DNA from: Paenibacillus xerothermodurans | Lineage (GTDB): Bacteria > Bacillota > Bacilli > Paenibacillales > NBRC-103111 | Length of the DNA: 64,000 bases | Assembly (NCBI RefSeq): GCF_002220865.2 | Contig: NZ_NHRJ02000002.1 | Span: 577,892 to 641,891, forward strand | Direction: 5' to 3' | Shown: positions 25,079 to 34,011 of the stretch, piece after piece | How the letters are laid out: each line of letters begins with the position of its first letter | How positions within the stretch are numbered: the first letter of the stretch is position 1 | Position numbers and translations under genes: made by a program | The notes under the pieces: generated by a model | What the model saw: only the letters and a program-made list of their open reading frames with translations | Database searches by the model: none | Told to the model about the DNA's origin: nothing

Positions 25079-25546
25079 TCAACCCACCTCCTCCGCGTGC
25101 AGCTCGAAGGTGATTATATTGATTTTGCGCTGGTTCAGTTCAACATATAACACGCCCGCCGTTTGCGGATAAACCAAGTGATAAATCAACAGGCGGTCTC
25201 GCAGTGAGCTGCCCGTCATCTCCAGCGGCTTGCGTTCCTTGGCTATCTTCACAGTATAATAAATTCCGTCTTTCTCCGCAAAGTAATCTATAAACAGCCG
25301 GCTGCCCAATGGCTCGTCCTCGTTCACCGTGATTTCTATCGGAATACGCTGCTTGCCGCTGATGACTTCATACCCGTGCGCCGTGAGCAGATTGGTTACT
25401 TCGTTCTCGTTCACCGGTTCATGCGCCGGTATGTCAATACCCAGCGGATACAGCGACTCTTTGAGTTTGCCCCGCACATAAATAAAGAGCCACGCGCCCA
25501 ACACGAGGGCGATAAGCACGACGATCAAGCCATCTCCGGTCTCCAT
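25079..25546 (-). CDS. Unknown single-pass membrane protein
   Basis: 155-aa protein I do not recognise. A short N-terminus is followed by one membrane helix LIVVLIALVLGAWLFIYVRG (about residues 6-25), then a mixed alpha/beta soluble domain containing VTNLLTAHGYEVISGKQRIP and GSRLFIDYFAEKDGIYYTVKI. The latter resembles small nuclease-fold domains loosely, but I see no catalytic motif. The ATG at 25546 has AGGTGG about nine bases upstream. It is inserted between tlyA and argR, where B. subtilis has nothing, and a terminator separates it from tlyA. Confidence 0.75.
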   Translation of the reverse strand: METGDGLIVVLIALVLGAWLFIYVRGKLKESLYPLGIDIPAHEPVNENEVTNLLTAHGYEVISGKQRIPIEITVNEDEPLGSRLFIDYFAEKDGIYYTVKIAKERKPLEMTGSSLRDRLLIYHLVYPQTAGVLYVELNQRKINIITFELHAEEVG

Positions 25547-25610
25547 GGCACACACCACCTCGATATGTTACTTATTCGAGCACGCGATGTCAATTTCCTC
25601 CAGTTTAAAC

Positions 25611-25638
25611 AAAAAAACTCATCAGCCTGATGAGTTTT
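25611..25638 (-). terminator. Terminator overlapping the tlyA stop
   Basis: A perfect 11-bp stem AAAACTCATCA / TGATGAGTTTT with a three-base loop, followed by a T-run. The tlyA stop codon is inside the hairpin, so coding and terminator sequence are shared. Confidence 0.85.
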
Positions 25639-26455
25639 GCAGCTTTTGTGCGTCATTAACCGCCTCTCGGATCCACTCCTCCACGAGATCCGTCGGTGGA
25701 TGCGGTTCTTCCGTGTTGCAGGTGAAGTACGCCAAGAATTCGACATTCCCCTCGCCGCCGCGGATCGGCGAAAATGTCAGCCCCTTCAGCACGAACCCGG
25801 CCTCGGCCGCGAAGCTGAGTGTAGTGTGCAGCACCTCGGTGTGCACCGCCGCGTCTCTGACGACCCCCGTTTTCGGCACCTTCTCCCGTCCGGCCTCAAA
25901 CTGCGGCTTGATAAGCGCCACGACCTGCCCTGCGTCGGACAGTAATCCTTTTAAAGGAGGCAAAATCAGCTTCAATGATATAAACGAGACGTCGATAGAG
26001 GCAAACGAGGGCTGCGGTCCCGGCAAATCCCCGGGCTGCATAAAGCGGAAATTCGTCCGCTCCATTACCCGCACGCGCGGATCGTTGCGCAGGGACCAGT
26101 CCAGCTGATTGTAACCAACGTCAATCGCATACACATACGCTGCACCGTTTTGCAGCGCGCAATCGGTGAATCCCCCTGTGGATGCTCCAATGTCCAGCAT
26201 CGTCACACCCGTCACGTCGATGGAAAACTGCTTCAGCGCTTTTTCCAGCTTCAATCCACCCCGGCTCACATACGGGTGGATGGCCCCTTTAACAATAATC
26301 TGCGCCGATCTGGCGATTTTCGTGCCAGCCTTATCTACCGGTTCGTTATCCACCAAAACAAGTCCCGCCATAATGGAGGCCTTGGCTTTTTCCCGAGACT
26401 CAAAGAAACCCTGCTCAACGAGCAATACGTCTAACCTTTCCTTATCTGCTGCCAT
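25622..26455 (-). CDS. tlyA: TlyA-family RNA 2'-O-methyltransferase
   Basis: rRNA (cytidine-2'-O)-methyltransferase family; in mycobacteria TlyA methylates both rRNAs. N-terminal S4 RNA-binding domain RLDVLLVEQGFFESREKAKA (about residues 7-26) and an FtsJ-type Rossmann domain with the SAM site VTMLDIGASTGGFTDCALQN (about 80-99), plus GYNQLDWSLRNDPRV and SFISLKLILPPL. Length 277 aa is standard. It follows dxs closely, matching the conserved dxs-tlyA(yqxC)-argR order. Confidence 0.93.
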   Translation of the reverse strand: MAADKERLDVLLVEQGFFESREKAKASIMAGLVLVDNEPVDKAGTKIARSAQIIVKGAIHPYVSRGGLKLEKALKQFSIDVTGVTMLDIGASTGGFTDCALQNGAAYVYAIDVGYNQLDWSLRNDPRVRVMERTNFRFMQPGDLPGPQPSFASIDVSFISLKLILPPLKGLLSDAGQVVALIKPQFEAGREKVPKTGVVRDAAVHTEVLHTTLSFAAEAGFVLKGLTFSPIRGGEGNVEFLAYFTCNTEEPHPPTDLVEEWIREAVNDAQKLQNSSG

Positions 26456-26489
26456 GATATGCTGTTACTCCTATATTCAGCTCCACTGC

Positions 26490-28376
26490 TTACGCATGCT
26501 GCCGCTTACGCGGCACGAGCGATTTCACCTCGGCGACGAGATCTTCAGCAGTCAGTCCGACTTCCGTTCTCTGTTCCTTGACAGAGCCGTGTTCTACAAA
26601 GTAGTCCGGCACGCCGAGAACTTTCACTTGCAATCCGTACACATTCTGGTTGGCGTAGTATTCCAGCACGCTGCTGCCAAAGCCGCCCAAGCGCACGCCT
26701 TCCTCCATTGTGATGATCGGTATATTCTCGTCAGCCAGCTGCATCAGCATTGCCGTATCCAAAGGCTTAATGAAGCGCGCGTTAACGACACGCAAGTGGA
26801 CTCCCTCTTTGCTCAACTGTTCGGCGGCTTCCAAAGCCGCTGCTATCATAGGGCCGACGGCAAGCACAACCGCGCTATCTCCTTGGCGGAGTACCTCCCA
26901 AGTACCGATTGGTATCTCACGTGGTGTATCATCCATCGGAACTCCCTGTCCGCTAATTCTCGGATAACGAACTGCTATCGGACCTTCATTGTAGGACAGC
27001 GCTGTTTTCATCATGTGCCGCAGCTCGCTCTCGTCCTTGGGCATCATCAGTACCATATTCGGGATGCTCCGCAAAAAGGCGATATCATACACTCCCTGGT
27101 GGGTTTCTCCGTCAGGGCCGACAAACCCGGCGCGGTCGATAGCGAACATGACATTGAGATTAGCACGACAAATATCATGCACCACTTGATCATACGCCCG
27201 CTGCAAAAATGTTGAGTACACGGCGTAAACGGGCTTCATGCCTTCACTGGCCAGCGCTGCGCACAGTGTAGCCGCATGCTGTTCGGCAATCCCCACATCA
27301 AACATGCGATCCGGGAATTCCTTCGCAAATTTCAGCAAGCCGGAACCGCCCGGCATAGCTGGAGTGACCGCCACTATGCGATCGTCCTCACGCGCCAGCT
27401 CGATCAGCGTACTGCCGAAGACTTCTGTGTACATGGGCGGTCCGACCGCTTTCAGCATTTTACCCGATTCGATCTTATAAGGGCTGGCGCCGTGCCATGC
27501 ATGCGAGTCAGCCTCAGCAGGCGAATACCCTTTCCCTTTCAGCGTGAGCGCGTGCACCATGACGGGTCCCTCAACGTTCTGCGCCTGCTGGAGCGTCTCG
27601 AGCAATGCCGGCAGATTATGGCCGTCTATCGGTCCCAAATAAGTAAAGCCCAACTCTTCGAACAGCACACCGGGCACGATGGCATACTTTAAGCTGTCCT
27701 TCAGCTTTTCCATCGTTTTGGCTAGAGTGCCGCCGATAGCGGGAATCCTTTTAATTAAATGTTCGATTTCTTCTTTTACTTTAACGTAGTGCTTATCCGA
27801 GCGAATTTTGCCCAAATAGTTGTGCAGCGCGCCGACATTCGGGGCGATCGACATCTCATTGTCATTGAGAATCACCATCAAATTCTTTTTTTCATGGCCG
27901 ATGTGATTCAACGCTTCCAGAGCCATGCCGCCCGTTAGAGCACCGTCACCGATGATAGCGACAACACGATTGTCATCGCCCTTCAAATCACGAGCAATGG
28001 CCATACCCATCGCTGCCGATAAAGAGGTGCTGCTGTGCCCCGCTTCCCAGACGTCATGCTCGCTCTCCGATCTTTTGATAAAGCCGCATAACCCTTTATA
28101 TTTCCGCAAGGTATCAAATTTGTCCATACGTCCGGTCAATATTTTGTGGACATAAGACTGATGCCCCACATCAAAAATAAATTTGTCGTGAGGGCTGTTA
28201 AACAGGTAATGCAATGCAATAGTGAGCTCAACAACCCCAAGGTTAGGCGAGAGGTGTCCGCCGGTGACCGAAAGCTTTTCAACAAGAAACTGTCGGATTT
28301 CCGAAGCCAGTTGTTCCAGTTGCTCTATGGACAGTCGTTTCAAGTCTTTTGGTTCGTTAATATGTTCAAGCAGCAC
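26490..28376 (-). CDS. dxs: 1-deoxy-D-xylulose-5-phosphate synthase
   Basis: First enzyme of the MEP isoprenoid pathway, joining pyruvate and glyceraldehyde 3-phosphate with thiamine diphosphate. Motifs: [20 protein letters not shown] and [14 protein letters not shown] near the N-terminus, the TPP site [19 protein letters not shown] and [13 protein letters not shown], and the transketolase region [22 protein letters not shown]. Length 628 aa is usual. Start is a GTG preceded by GCGAGG. It follows ispA by about 200 bases, keeping isoprenoid genes together. Confidence 0.97.
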   Translation of the reverse strand: MLLEHINEPKDLKRLSIEQLEQLASEIRQFLVEKLSVTGGHLSPNLGVVELTIALHYLFNSPHDKFIFDVGHQSYVHKILTGRMDKFDTLRKYKGLCGFIKRSESEHDVWEAGHSSTSLSAAMGMAIARDLKGDDNRVVAIIGDGALTGGMALEALNHIGHEKKNLMVILNDNEMSIAPNVGALHNYLGKIRSDKHYVKVKEEIEHLIKRIPAIGGTLAKTMEKLKDSLKYAIVPGVLFEELGFTYLGPIDGHNLPALLETLQQAQNVEGPVMVHALTLKGKGYSPAEADSHAWHGASPYKIESGKMLKAVGPPMYTEVFGSTLIELAREDDRIVAVTPAMPGGSGLLKFAKEFPDRMFDVGIAEQHAATLCAALASEGMKPVYAVYSTFLQRAYDQVVHDICRANLNVMFAIDRAGFVGPDGETHQGVYDIAFLRSIPNMVLMMPKDESELRHMMKTALSYNEGPIAVRYPRISGQGVPMDDTPREIPIGTWEVLRQGDSAVVLAVGPMIAAALEAAEQLSKEGVHLRVVNARFIKPLDTAMLMQLADENIPIITMEEGVRLGGFGSSVLEYYANQNVYGLQVKVLGVPDYFVEHGSVKEQRTEVGLTAEDLVAEVKSLVPRKRQHA

Positions 28377-28581
28377 TTTGTGTTTCCTCGCTTCCTTGTT
28401 TGGGATACCAAAACGGCAATCCGCGCTTCATTCCACCGTATGTGTCCGTATAACAATCCTTCATCAGAAGGGAGTGCAGCTGCTGGATAAGAAGCCCAAA
28501 TACCTATGAAATCTTCCCCATTATAGCACAGTCCAACAGGCGTCTCAATTCGACGCGGCGTCAGTCGTCAAAGGTCGCCTG

Positions 28582-29487
28582 TCAATGGTCTCTTTGCGTC
28601 AGATAATCGGCGAGCTCGAGCAACCTGTCCGGATTAGGAAAGTGAGCGGCCGCAATAGCCTGTTTTCCTTGTTCAGTCAGCTCATTGACCTTGTCCCTGG
28701 AAGCCTCGATGCCGACAAAGTACGGATAGGTAACCTTTTGCTGCTTTTCGTCGCTTTTCACCGGCTTGCCTATTTTGTCTTCTTCACCGATCAGATCAAG
28801 AATATCGTCCTGGATCTGGAATGCGAGCCCAATGTTTGTGCCGAACTTTTCCAACGCCTGCAGCTGCTTGGCTGTAGCACCGGCAAGGTGGCCGCCTGCT
28901 TTCAACGAAAACACGATTAAATCGCTCGTTTTGTGCAAATGTATATACTCCAGCTCCTCGAGCTTGGTTATCCCCTGCTCACCCTGCATGTCCGCCGCTT
29001 GACCGCCAACCATTCCGGGTGCCCCGGCGAGCTTTGCTAGATCCTCGACAATGTCGACGATTTTATCCGCCGGAACGCCATAGGAACGATATGACTGGAC
29101 GATGGAGTAAAACGCATGTGTCAGCAGAGCATCCCCGGCAAGAATGGCCATAGCGTCTCCATAAATCTTATGATTCGTCAATTTGCCTCTGCGATAATCA
29201 TCATTGTCCATCGCTGGTAAGTCATCGTGAATCAGTGAATAGGTGTGAATCATTTCAACTCCGCAAGCTACCGGCAGCGCCGCTTCCGTACTGCCCTGCA
29301 ATGCTTCCACTGTGGCAAGGACAAGAATCGGCCGCAGTCTTTTCCCACCGGCCAAAAGCGAATACATCATAGATTCTCTTAATGTTTCCGGAACGTTCCA
29401 GATGCCCGGCAGCGATTCGAGCAATTCCGCGTCCACCTGTTCCGCTTTCATTTGAATGTACCGCTCTATCGATAAACCAGCACTCAT
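28582..29487 (-). CDS. ispA: Farnesyl diphosphate synthase
   Basis: Short-chain polyprenyl diphosphate synthase, condensing IPP onto DMAPP/GPP. The first Asp-rich motif is IHDDLPAMDNDDYRRG (about residues 87-102), the second FQIQDDILDLIGEEDKIGKP. The residues before the first motif fit a farnesyl-length product. Length 301 aa. It lies directly after xseB, three bases between stop and start, with AAAGGTG as ribosome site inside xseB's end. Confidence 0.95.
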   Translation of the reverse strand: MSAGLSIERYIQMKAEQVDAELLESLPGIWNVPETLRESMMYSLLAGGKRLRPILVLATVEALQGSTEAALPVACGVEMIHTYSLIHDDLPAMDNDDYRRGKLTNHKIYGDAMAILAGDALLTHAFYSIVQSYRSYGVPADKIVDIVEDLAKLAGAPGMVGGQAADMQGEQGITKLEELEYIHLHKTSDLIVFSLKAGGHLAGATAKQLQALEKFGTNIGLAFQIQDDILDLIGEEDKIGKPVKSDEKQQKVTYPYFVGIEASRDKVNELTEQGKQAIAAAHFPNPDRLLELADYLTQRDH

Positions 29488-29489
29488 TG

Positions 29490-29741
29490 CTATTCACCTT
29501 TCTCATCGGATGCGGGGTTAAATGGTTTCTTGGCAAGGCCGTCCTCTTGCTCCATTAATATTTCAATTTTTCTTTCGACCTGCTCGAGCTTTTGACCGCA
29601 CAGCTGCGAGAGCTTCATGCCTTCTTGAAACAGTTCAATAGCCTGCTCCAAAGGCACGTCCCCGCTCTCCAGCAGCGATACGATCTCCTCAAGCTTATCC
29701 ATCGCCTGCTCGAAGCTAGGCGTCGTTTCCTGCTTTGTCAT
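29490..29741 (-). CDS. xseB: Exodeoxyribonuclease VII small subunit
   Basis: Small helical subunit of the single-strand exonuclease VII. 83 codons from the ATG at 29741; it shows SFEQAMDKLEEIVSLLESGD and VPLEQAIELFQEGMKLSQLC, the hallmark XseB helical pair. GGAGGAGAG lies seven or so bases upstream, and the frame upstream to 29786 is only the overlap with xseA. It overlaps the xseA end by 26 bases, implying coupling. Confidence 0.95.
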   Translation of the reverse strand: MTKQETTPSFEQAMDKLEEIVSLLESGDVPLEQAIELFQEGMKLSQLCGQKLEQVERKIEILMEQEDGLAKKPFNPASDEKGE

Positions 29742-31092
29742 TTTGTCTCTCCTCCATTGACCACACATGACAATCCACTTTACCATCCATCAATCTGAGC
29801 TTCAAAACGTCCCCGATTTGCACTTGCTGAATGGATTTAATCAATTGCTTTTCCTTTTCGTCATACACGAGACTGTAGCCCCGCTGCATTACTTTGAGCG
29901 GGCTTAGCGCGTCCAGCTGCCTGATGGCTGCCAGCAGATCCTGCCGCTTATGTTTTTTCGTCGTCTGCATCGCCTGGTGCAGTTGGCGCACCGAACTGCC
30001 GAGACGCCGCCGCGCGAACACCGTTTGTTCCTTCGGATTAAATGCGGATAGCCGCCTATCCAGCTTCATGCTCCGTTCCTGCAGCCTTGCTAGCCGGGCT
30101 CTCATTTTGTATGACAGCTGCTCCCTGGTCCGATCCAGTCTTTGTGTAGGCTGCAGCAGCAGCTGCCGGCGAGGATTCTGCAAAGACGGCGACCGCTGCG
30201 CCCGGCTCAACCGCTCACGGCTGCGGGTCAACTGCCGCGTCAAACCGCTGTGCAGCTGCTGACGCAAATAAGTGAGCTGCTGCCGCAGCTCCTGATGGTG
30301 GGGCACAGCGAGCTCAGCCGCCGCGGTAGGTGTCGCCGCCCGCAGATCGGCTACAAAATCGGCGATAGTGAAATCCGTCTCGTGGCCGACGGCCGAAATG
30401 ATGGGAATCGTTGAAGCGAAAATCGAGCGGGCCACGGATTCCTCATTGAACGCCCATAATTCTTCCAAGGAACCGCCGCCCCGTCCGACGATAAGCACGT
30501 CCACTTCGTTCATTTGATTCATCGCCTGAATAGCTTTAACTATGGATGGAGCAGCCTGAGTCCCCTGCACAAGCACCGGATAGAGCAGCACGGGTACATT
30601 CGGATGACGGCGCTGCAGCGTGATGATAATATCTCGCACCGCTGCGCCTGTGGGCGAAGTGATCACCCCGATTGCTTTGGGGTACCGAGGAATCGGCTTT
30701 TTGCGCGCAAGAGCGAAGAGACCTTCGCCTTCAAGCTTCTTCTTGAGCTGTTCGAACGCCAAGTACAAACTGCCGATACCGTCAGGCTGCATTTGGGTGA
30801 CATAAAATTGATACTGTCCATCCCGTTCATAGACAGAGATGTTGCCGCGGGCGAGCACCTTGGTGCCTTCTCTCGGAATGAAGCCCAGCCGTTGATTATG
30901 TGTTCTAAACATAATACTTTTCAACCGGCTGTCCGCGTCCTTCAATGTGAAATACATATGGCCGCTGGAATGATGAGTGAAGTTGGAAATCTCTCCGCGC
31001 ACCCAGACATCCTGTAAGATACCGTCGCTTTCGAGCCGCATTTTGATATATCTGTTTAGATCCTTGATCGAGTAAATGTCTTTTGGTTTCAT
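29716..31092 (-). CDS. xseA: Exodeoxyribonuclease VII large subunit
   Basis: Catalytic subunit of exonuclease VII. N-terminal OB fold VWVRGEISNFTHHSSGHMYF (about residues 29-48), then the catalytic core with IGVITSPTGAAVRDIIITLQ, VDVLIVGRGGGSLEELWAFN and ISAVGHETDFTIADFVADLR. A long basic coiled coil occupies about 270-400. Length 458 aa is typical. Gap to folD is only three bases. Confidence 0.97.
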   Translation of the reverse strand: MKPKDIYSIKDLNRYIKMRLESDGILQDVWVRGEISNFTHHSSGHMYFTLKDADSRLKSIMFRTHNQRLGFIPREGTKVLARGNISVYERDGQYQFYVTQMQPDGIGSLYLAFEQLKKKLEGEGLFALARKKPIPRYPKAIGVITSPTGAAVRDIIITLQRRHPNVPVLLYPVLVQGTQAAPSIVKAIQAMNQMNEVDVLIVGRGGGSLEELWAFNEESVARSIFASTIPIISAVGHETDFTIADFVADLRAATPTAAAELAVPHHQELRQQLTYLRQQLHSGLTRQLTRSRERLSRAQRSPSLQNPRRQLLLQPTQRLDRTREQLSYKMRARLARLQERSMKLDRRLSAFNPKEQTVFARRRLGSSVRQLHQAMQTTKKHKRQDLLAAIRQLDALSPLKVMQRGYSLVYDEKEKQLIKSIQQVQIGDVLKLRLMDGKVDCHVWSMEERQNDKAGNDA

Positions 31093-31095
31093 AAA

Positions 31096-31962
31096 TTACA
31101 CAGTCGCTTTCGCCTGCGCCGCGCGTTTGGCCGCTTCGAGCGTGTTCCTGAGCAGGATCGTGATCGTCATCGGCCCTACGCAGCCCGGGACGGGTGTGAT
31201 ATAGCTGGCCACATCAAGCACATCGTCAAAATCCACATCACCGGCGAGTTTTCCAGTATCCAAACGGTTGATGCCAACGTCGACGACTACGGCCCCCGGC
31301 TTGACGTGCTCGCGTTTGATCATCTTTGGTTTGCCCACAGCAGCGACCAAAATATCGGCTTGTCGGGTAAATTCAGCCATGTTGGCCGTCTTGGAATGGC
31401 ATACCGTGACGGTTGCATTTTCACGCAGAAGTAAAATAGACATCGGTTTGCCGACAATGTTGCTGCGACCGATCACTACCGCATGCTTGCCCGCGATTTC
31501 GACGCCGACTTTTTTCAAAATTTCGATGACTCCCGCAGGTGTGCATGGTGCAGGGCCGTCTTTGCCGATCATGAGGTTGCCGACATTCACCGGATGAAAG
31601 CAATCCACATCCTTTTCGACAGCAATTGCCTCCACCACCTGTTCCTCAGAGATATGTGCCGGCAGCGGTGACTGCACCAGTATCCCGTGAATTCGCGCAT
31701 TGTCATTCAACTGTCCGATCAGGTCCAACACTTCGGCTTCCGAAGTAGCAGCGGCCAAACGGTGCACTTCCGAGTAGATTCCGGCCTCTTCGCATGCTCT
31801 CGCCTTATTGCGTACATACACTTGAGAAGCCGGATCTTCACCGACCAAAATAACTGCGAGGCCGGGCTGCACTCCCTGCTGCGTCAACCGTTCCACTTCT
31901 TGTTTAATCTCCGTGCGGTAAGCGCTGACGATTTCTTTTCCGTTAATGACTTGTGCTGGCAT
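31096..31962 (-). CDS. folD: Bifunctional methylenetetrahydrofolate dehydrogenase/cyclohydrolase
   Basis: Interconverts 5,10-methylene- and 10-formyl-tetrahydrofolate with NADP. Motifs: PGLAVILVGEDPASQVYVRN, the catalytic Lys region, GILVQSPLPAHI, DGPAPCTPAGVIEIL, the dinucleotide-binding HAVVIGRSNIVGKPMSILLL, and PVPGCVGPMTITILLRNT. Length 288 aa. It sits between nusB and xseA as in B. subtilis. Confidence 0.97.
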   Translation of the reverse strand: MPAQVINGKEIVSAYRTEIKQEVERLTQQGVQPGLAVILVGEDPASQVYVRNKARACEEAGIYSEVHRLAAATSEAEVLDLIGQLNDNARIHGILVQSPLPAHISEEQVVEAIAVEKDVDCFHPVNVGNLMIGKDGPAPCTPAGVIEILKKVGVEIAGKHAVVIGRSNIVGKPMSILLLRENATVTVCHSKTANMAEFTRQADILVAAVGKPKMIKREHVKPGAVVVDVGINRLDTGKLAGDVDFDDVLDVASYITPVPGCVGPMTITILLRNTLEAAKRAAQAKATV

Positions 31963-31986
31963 GACGATGTCCCCCTCATCCGAAAT

Positions 31987-32439
31987 TTATAAGCTTTTTG
32001 CTTTGATCTCCTCGATTTCCTTAATCATTTTACCAAGTACGCCGTTGACGAATTTTCCCGATTCTTCTGTGCCAAAATGCTTCGCTAACTCTATCGCCTC
32101 ATTAACTACGACTTTCGGGGGCACGTCCTCCCGATATACCATCTCGTAAGCAGCCAGACGTAAAACCTCGCGGTCAACCCGGGACAGCCTGTCCATTTGC
32201 CAACCTTTCAAATAATCCAACAGCAGCTGGTCGATGCGGTCCTTGTTGTTGATGGTACCTTGTACCAGTGCGCGAACGTCTTCCGGTTCTATCACATCTT
32301 TGGACTGCTTCAGCTGACCCTCGTCGTCGGTCTGTGCCTCTTCTACTACGTGTGTGATCGCATCGGTGGCGTCCACTCCGTTCATTTCCATTTGGTAGAG
32401 GCTTTGTAGCGCCAGCTCCCTTGCCAATCTTCGTCTCAT
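31987..32439 (-). CDS. nusB: Transcription antitermination factor NusB
   Basis: Helical RNA-binding protein that joins NusE/S10 on rRNA boxA for antitermination. 150 aa from the ATG at 32439 (MRRRLARELALQSLYQME), with typical later motifs LLDYLKGWQMDRLSRVDREV and LRLAAYEMVYREDVPPKVVV and the final NEAIELAKHFGTEESGKFVN. TAGGAGG lies about eight bases upstream. Its leader carries two copies of a hairpin repeat (32458-32531). Confidence 0.96.
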   Translation of the reverse strand: MRRRLARELALQSLYQMEMNGVDATDAITHVVEEAQTDDEGQLKQSKDVIEPEDVRALVQGTINNKDRIDQLLLDYLKGWQMDRLSRVDREVLRLAAYEMVYREDVPPKVVVNEAIELAKHFGTEESGKFVNGVLGKMIKEIEEIKAKSL

Positions 32440-32457
32440 TCTTTTTTTCCTCCTAAG

Positions 32458-32531
32458 AGTTTCGCGCAAGCGAAACTGACTTCGTAAGCATCCGCTTAGT
32501 TTCGCGTAAGCGAAACTGACTTCGCACGCAT
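32458..32531. repeat. Two tandem 34-base hairpin repeats in the nusB leader
   Basis: Units 32458-32491 and 32498-32531 differ at three positions, 40-base period. Each begins with an 8-bp perfect inverted repeat AGTTTCGC / GCGAAACT around the loop GCAA or GTAA (plus strand), followed by TGACTTCG. The left edge of unit 1 abuts the nusB ribosome site; the motif TCCTAARAGTTTCGC recurs upstream of accC at 35381. A dispersed palindromic element is the likely explanation. Confidence 0.8.
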
Positions 32532-32575
32532 TACCGTACATGAAACAAAAAAATCCTTGGAATGACCCAGGGATT

Positions 32576-32812
32576 TCATCTTAATCTCCATTTGTCCATT
32601 AGCCATCGCAACATGTCTTCAACGGGAATTGGCGTTTGGCCACGGTCTATTCGTTTCCCTATATAATAACCAGTATATACGATTAGGGCAAAAATTAACA
32701 TATGCCAGAGTCCGCACAGCAAGTAGATCAGCCCAAGCAAAACACCGGCAGCTGCGCCAATGGTTTTACCTCGGTGCCCGGTCCACAGGTGTTCCCAGAT
32801 TTGTCTCCACAT
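32576..32812 (-). CDS. DUF2273 family membrane protein
   Basis: Small membrane protein of 78 aa with unknown biochemical role. Two hydrophobic helices are visible (TIGAAAGVLLGLIYLLCGLW and MLIFALIVYTGYYIGKRIDR), after a His/Arg N-terminus and before a Trp-rich C-terminus. This DUF2273 pattern commonly accompanies Asp23/AmaP envelope-stress genes, as here. The ATG at 32812 is eight bases after AGGTGG. It is the third gene of the asp23-amaP-DUF2273 set. Confidence 0.88.
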   Translation of the reverse strand: MWRQIWEHLWTGHRGKTIGAAAGVLLGLIYLLCGLWHMLIFALIVYTGYYIGKRIDRGQTPIPVEDMLRWLMDKWRLR

Positions 32813-32826
32813 AGGGGAACCCACCT

Positions 32827-33387
32827 CTATTCCACTCGGCTTTTAAACGTAGGAGATGATTGCTGGATGTTTGCTATAAACACGCTGACGGCAGCAACCG
32901 GAATGCCGGTTATTTCTTCGATATGGGTTTTGACCGCGGACTGCATCTCTTCCGTCAGTTGCGGTAAGGAGCTTTCCCCATCGACGATCGCGCGAATGGT
33001 GATCTCCAGTCCTGCCGGACTAACCCTCACTCTCGCCTTCAGATCCTTGACACCGCGGGTGCGCCGCGCAGCCTTCAAGGATAAATTCTCCACCGTCTCA
33101 ATGGAAATGCGAATGTCGCCAAAATCCGTGCGCTGATCGATGGAAGGGGCGCTGGACCTGCCTCGGCGCACAGAGACATATAAAAAACGAATGCTCACTA
33201 AGGCCACCACGATCAGTAAAGAAATGAATATGAGTGCGGTGCCCAAATCATAGTACACTCCATGCGCGAGCCGGCCGACAGTTTCAAAAGGAATCCACCC
33301 AAGCGCGTACGCTAACAATATGCACGATGCGGTTAGTACAGTTAGGCTAAATAGTAACAGAAGCAATCTGTCAACGAGTTTGATCAC
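32827..33387 (-). CDS. amaP: Alkaline shock response membrane anchor AmaP
   Basis: Membrane anchor for Asp23-type proteins. 186 aa from a GTG at 33387 with GGAAGGAG about eight bases upstream; the frame continues to 33447 without a ribosome site and overlaps the hairpin after asp23. Two membrane helices (about residues 8-28 and 46-66) are followed by a cytoplasmic domain with KDLKARVRVSPAGLEITIRA, resembling the Asp23 fold itself. Gap to DUF2273 is 14 bases. Confidence 0.88.
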   Translation of the reverse strand: MIKLVDRLLLLLFSLTVLTASCILLAYALGWIPFETVGRLAHGVYYDLGTALIFISLLIVVALVSIRFLYVSVRRGRSSAPSIDQRTDFGDIRISIETVENLSLKAARRTRGVKDLKARVRVSPAGLEITIRAIVDGESSLPQLTEEMQSAVKTHIEEITGIPVAAVSVFIANIQQSSPTFKSRVE

Positions 33388-33414
33388 GGAACCGGCTCCT
33401 TCCGAATTAAAGGA

Positions 33415-33441
33415 AACCCCCTTGCAGTTTTGAAGGGGGTT
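33415..33441 (-). terminator. Hairpin between the Asp23 gene and amaP
   Basis: A perfect 9-bp stem AACCCCCTT / AAGGGGGTT with a nine-base loop. On the minus strand it is followed by TCCTTT, a weak T-tract. It likely reduces downstream expression, making amaP and DUF2273 less abundant than the Asp23 protein, rather than stopping transcription fully. Confidence 0.6.
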
Positions 33442-33462
33442 AGCCAAAACTTTATTTCGTTT

Positions 33463-33873
33463 TTATTTCACCCGATTTGGCACAACTTCGGTTTCTTCCA
33501 CTTTTTCCGGGGCTTTGAAAATCACATCGTGGATATGCACATTGACCGTGGTCACACTCAGTCCCGTCATTGATTCAATGGCTTGCTTGACATTGTGCTG
33601 CACGCCCGATGCAACCTCGGGAATGCGAGTGCCGAATTCAATTACGACTGAAACATCGATCGCAGCTTCACGCTGTCCGACATCCACCTTGACTCCTCTG
33701 GATAAATTCTTGTGTCCCAAAAATTCAGCGATACCTCCGGCGAACCCTCCACTCATGCCCGCCACACCCGGGACCTCAATAGTAGCCATGCCTGCGATGA
33801 TCGCGATAACCTCGGGTGCGATCTGAATCGTACCTATGTCCGTCTTTTCATAATCGGCAGCAATGCTTGTCAT
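33463..33873 (-). CDS. Asp23/Gls24 family envelope stress protein
   Basis: 136-aa cytoplasmic protein of the Asp23/YqhY family, linked to the envelope and to acetyl-CoA carboxylase control in B. subtilis (YqhY). Visible pattern: GTIQIAPEVIAIIAGMATIE, GVAGMSGGFAGGIAEFLG, VKVDVGQREAAIDVSVVIEF and VNVHIHDVIF. It is immediately downstream of accB-accC, the same context as yqhY. AAGGAGG lies about nine bases before the ATG. It has its own promoter candidate in the gap after accC. Confidence 0.92.
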   Translation of the reverse strand: MTSIAADYEKTDIGTIQIAPEVIAIIAGMATIEVPGVAGMSGGFAGGIAEFLGHKNLSRGVKVDVGQREAAIDVSVVIEFGTRIPEVASGVQHNVKQAIESMTGLSVTTVNVHIHDVIFKAPEKVEETEVVPNRVK

Positions 33874-33974
33874 AGTCCGTGCCTCCTTGGAAGTTTTACG
33901 AACGCAAAAATGATGATTAATACGCGCGTCCCTCTATGCATATGCATAAATCCGCAAAACTTGTCTTAGTTTAT

Positions 33975-34003
33975 ACTATATCATTTTACTATTGTTATGA
34001 CAA
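33975..34003 (-). promoter_or_regulatory. Putative sigma-A promoter of the Asp23-amaP operon
   Basis: On the minus strand TTGTCA, 17 bases, TATAGT. It lies about 100 bases upstream of the Asp23 start. A 14-bp palindrome TATGCATATGCATA follows at 33935-33948 in the would-be leader. Confidence 0.7.
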
Positions 34004-34011
34004 ACTACCAG

